The notes beneath the pieces are model-generated. The model ran no database searches and was not told the DNA's origin. It was given only the letters and a program-made list of their open reading frames with translations. This document shows positions 63,701-64,000 of a stretch of 64,000 nt of DNA, piece after piece; position 1 is the first letter of the stretch; every line of letters begins with the position of its first letter. The stretch lies in the NCBI RefSeq assembly GCF_022539315.1, contig NC_066313.1, forward strand, positions 26,387,059-26,451,058. Reading direction: 5' to 3'. The stretch is from Serinus canaria. Its lineage: Eukaryota; Chordata; Aves; Passeriformes; Fringillidae. The position numbers and the translations under genes were made by a program.

Positions 63701-64000
63701 TTTAAAATATTTGTAAACATGTGCAGCTTCTGAGAAAGAAGTGTCACAAAACCCTTCCTTGTTTCCATTTATCCCAGTGTGCATTACTGACCACGTGAAG
63801 CAGCATGGCCTGCCCAACACGTCTTTTCCTGTACACAGCACTCACTCACTCGATCCCACTGAGCCTTGCCCTTTTATTTCAGAGCTCTCTCGTTGCATCT
63901 CATTCCTTAATGGTTTGGAACTAGAGCAAAAAATATTCTAAATGACCAAATTACTTCTATCAGTAACCCACACTCCCATGCTTCTAAAGACTAATCTTAA
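57776..64000 (+). other. CASR: CASR intron 2, partial
   Basis: Starts with the donor GTAAGC at 57776. I looked for the next CASR exon, which should encode the continuation of the Venus-flytrap domain beginning at Tyr63 (YNFRGFRW in human), and did not find it in any + frame. Its absence suggests that the intron runs past the window. Only a small CR1-like piece was recognised. Confidence 0.7.
60205..60275 (-). mobile_element. Possible CR1 LINE fragment
   Basis: GTCCTTGTTGCCCTTCTCTG and GCCTTCTCCAGCACTGGTG match an internal CR1 block on the minus strand. Only about 70 bases are convincing. Confidence 0.5.

Noticed and set aside
57776..64000. Second CASR coding exon in this interval
   Set aside because: No frame resembling the flytrap-domain continuation was found. 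Short frames here have no CASR similarity.

Overview
This is nuclear DNA from a vertebrate, almost certainly a bird. Background composition is AT-rich, coding density is very low, CR1 LINE fragments recur in the 5'-truncated form typical of birds, and there is one sharp CpG island. A solo ERVL-type LTR at 11067-11720 looks to me like a songbird family. That last point is family recognition from memory, not a database result.

Only one protein-coding exon is certain. It is the first coding exon of the calcium-sensing receptor gene CASR, on the + strand at 57338-57775. It holds a leader of about 253 nt, an ATG at 57591, and 61 codons plus two bases, ending at a strong GT donor. The encoded segment is the signal peptide and the start of the extracellular Venus-flytrap domain. 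The remaining CASR exons were not found and should lie beyond 64000. A CpG island at about 26260-27060, with a consensus 5' splice site after 26731, is the best candidate for the CASR promoter and a noncoding first exon. If so, intron 1 is about 30.6 kb and the window ends inside intron 2.

Layout: 1-26259 is upstream intergenic DNA. It holds several CR1 copies, a (TTGGA)n array, a G-rich minisatellite, the solo LTR and old SINE-like remnants. The CpG island follows at 26260-27060. Presumed CASR intron 1 runs 26732-57337, with a CR1, an ancient LINE ORF2 remnant, a very odd CpG-dense and pyrimidine-rich block at 44480-44925, and a second CR1. The CASR exon is at 57338-57775, and intron 2 runs 57776-64000 with little in it.

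No operon, CRISPR array, phage or other prokaryote-style system is present, and I see no undescribed multi-gene system. The observations most worth checking are a CR1 whose core is flipped between perfect 130-bp inverted arms (2351-2895), three upstream ORFs in the CASR leader with a stop-start overlap, the anomalous block at 44480-44925, and the 78-bp higher-order minisatellite. Most open reading frames in the window are chance, repeat-derived or CpG-island shadows.
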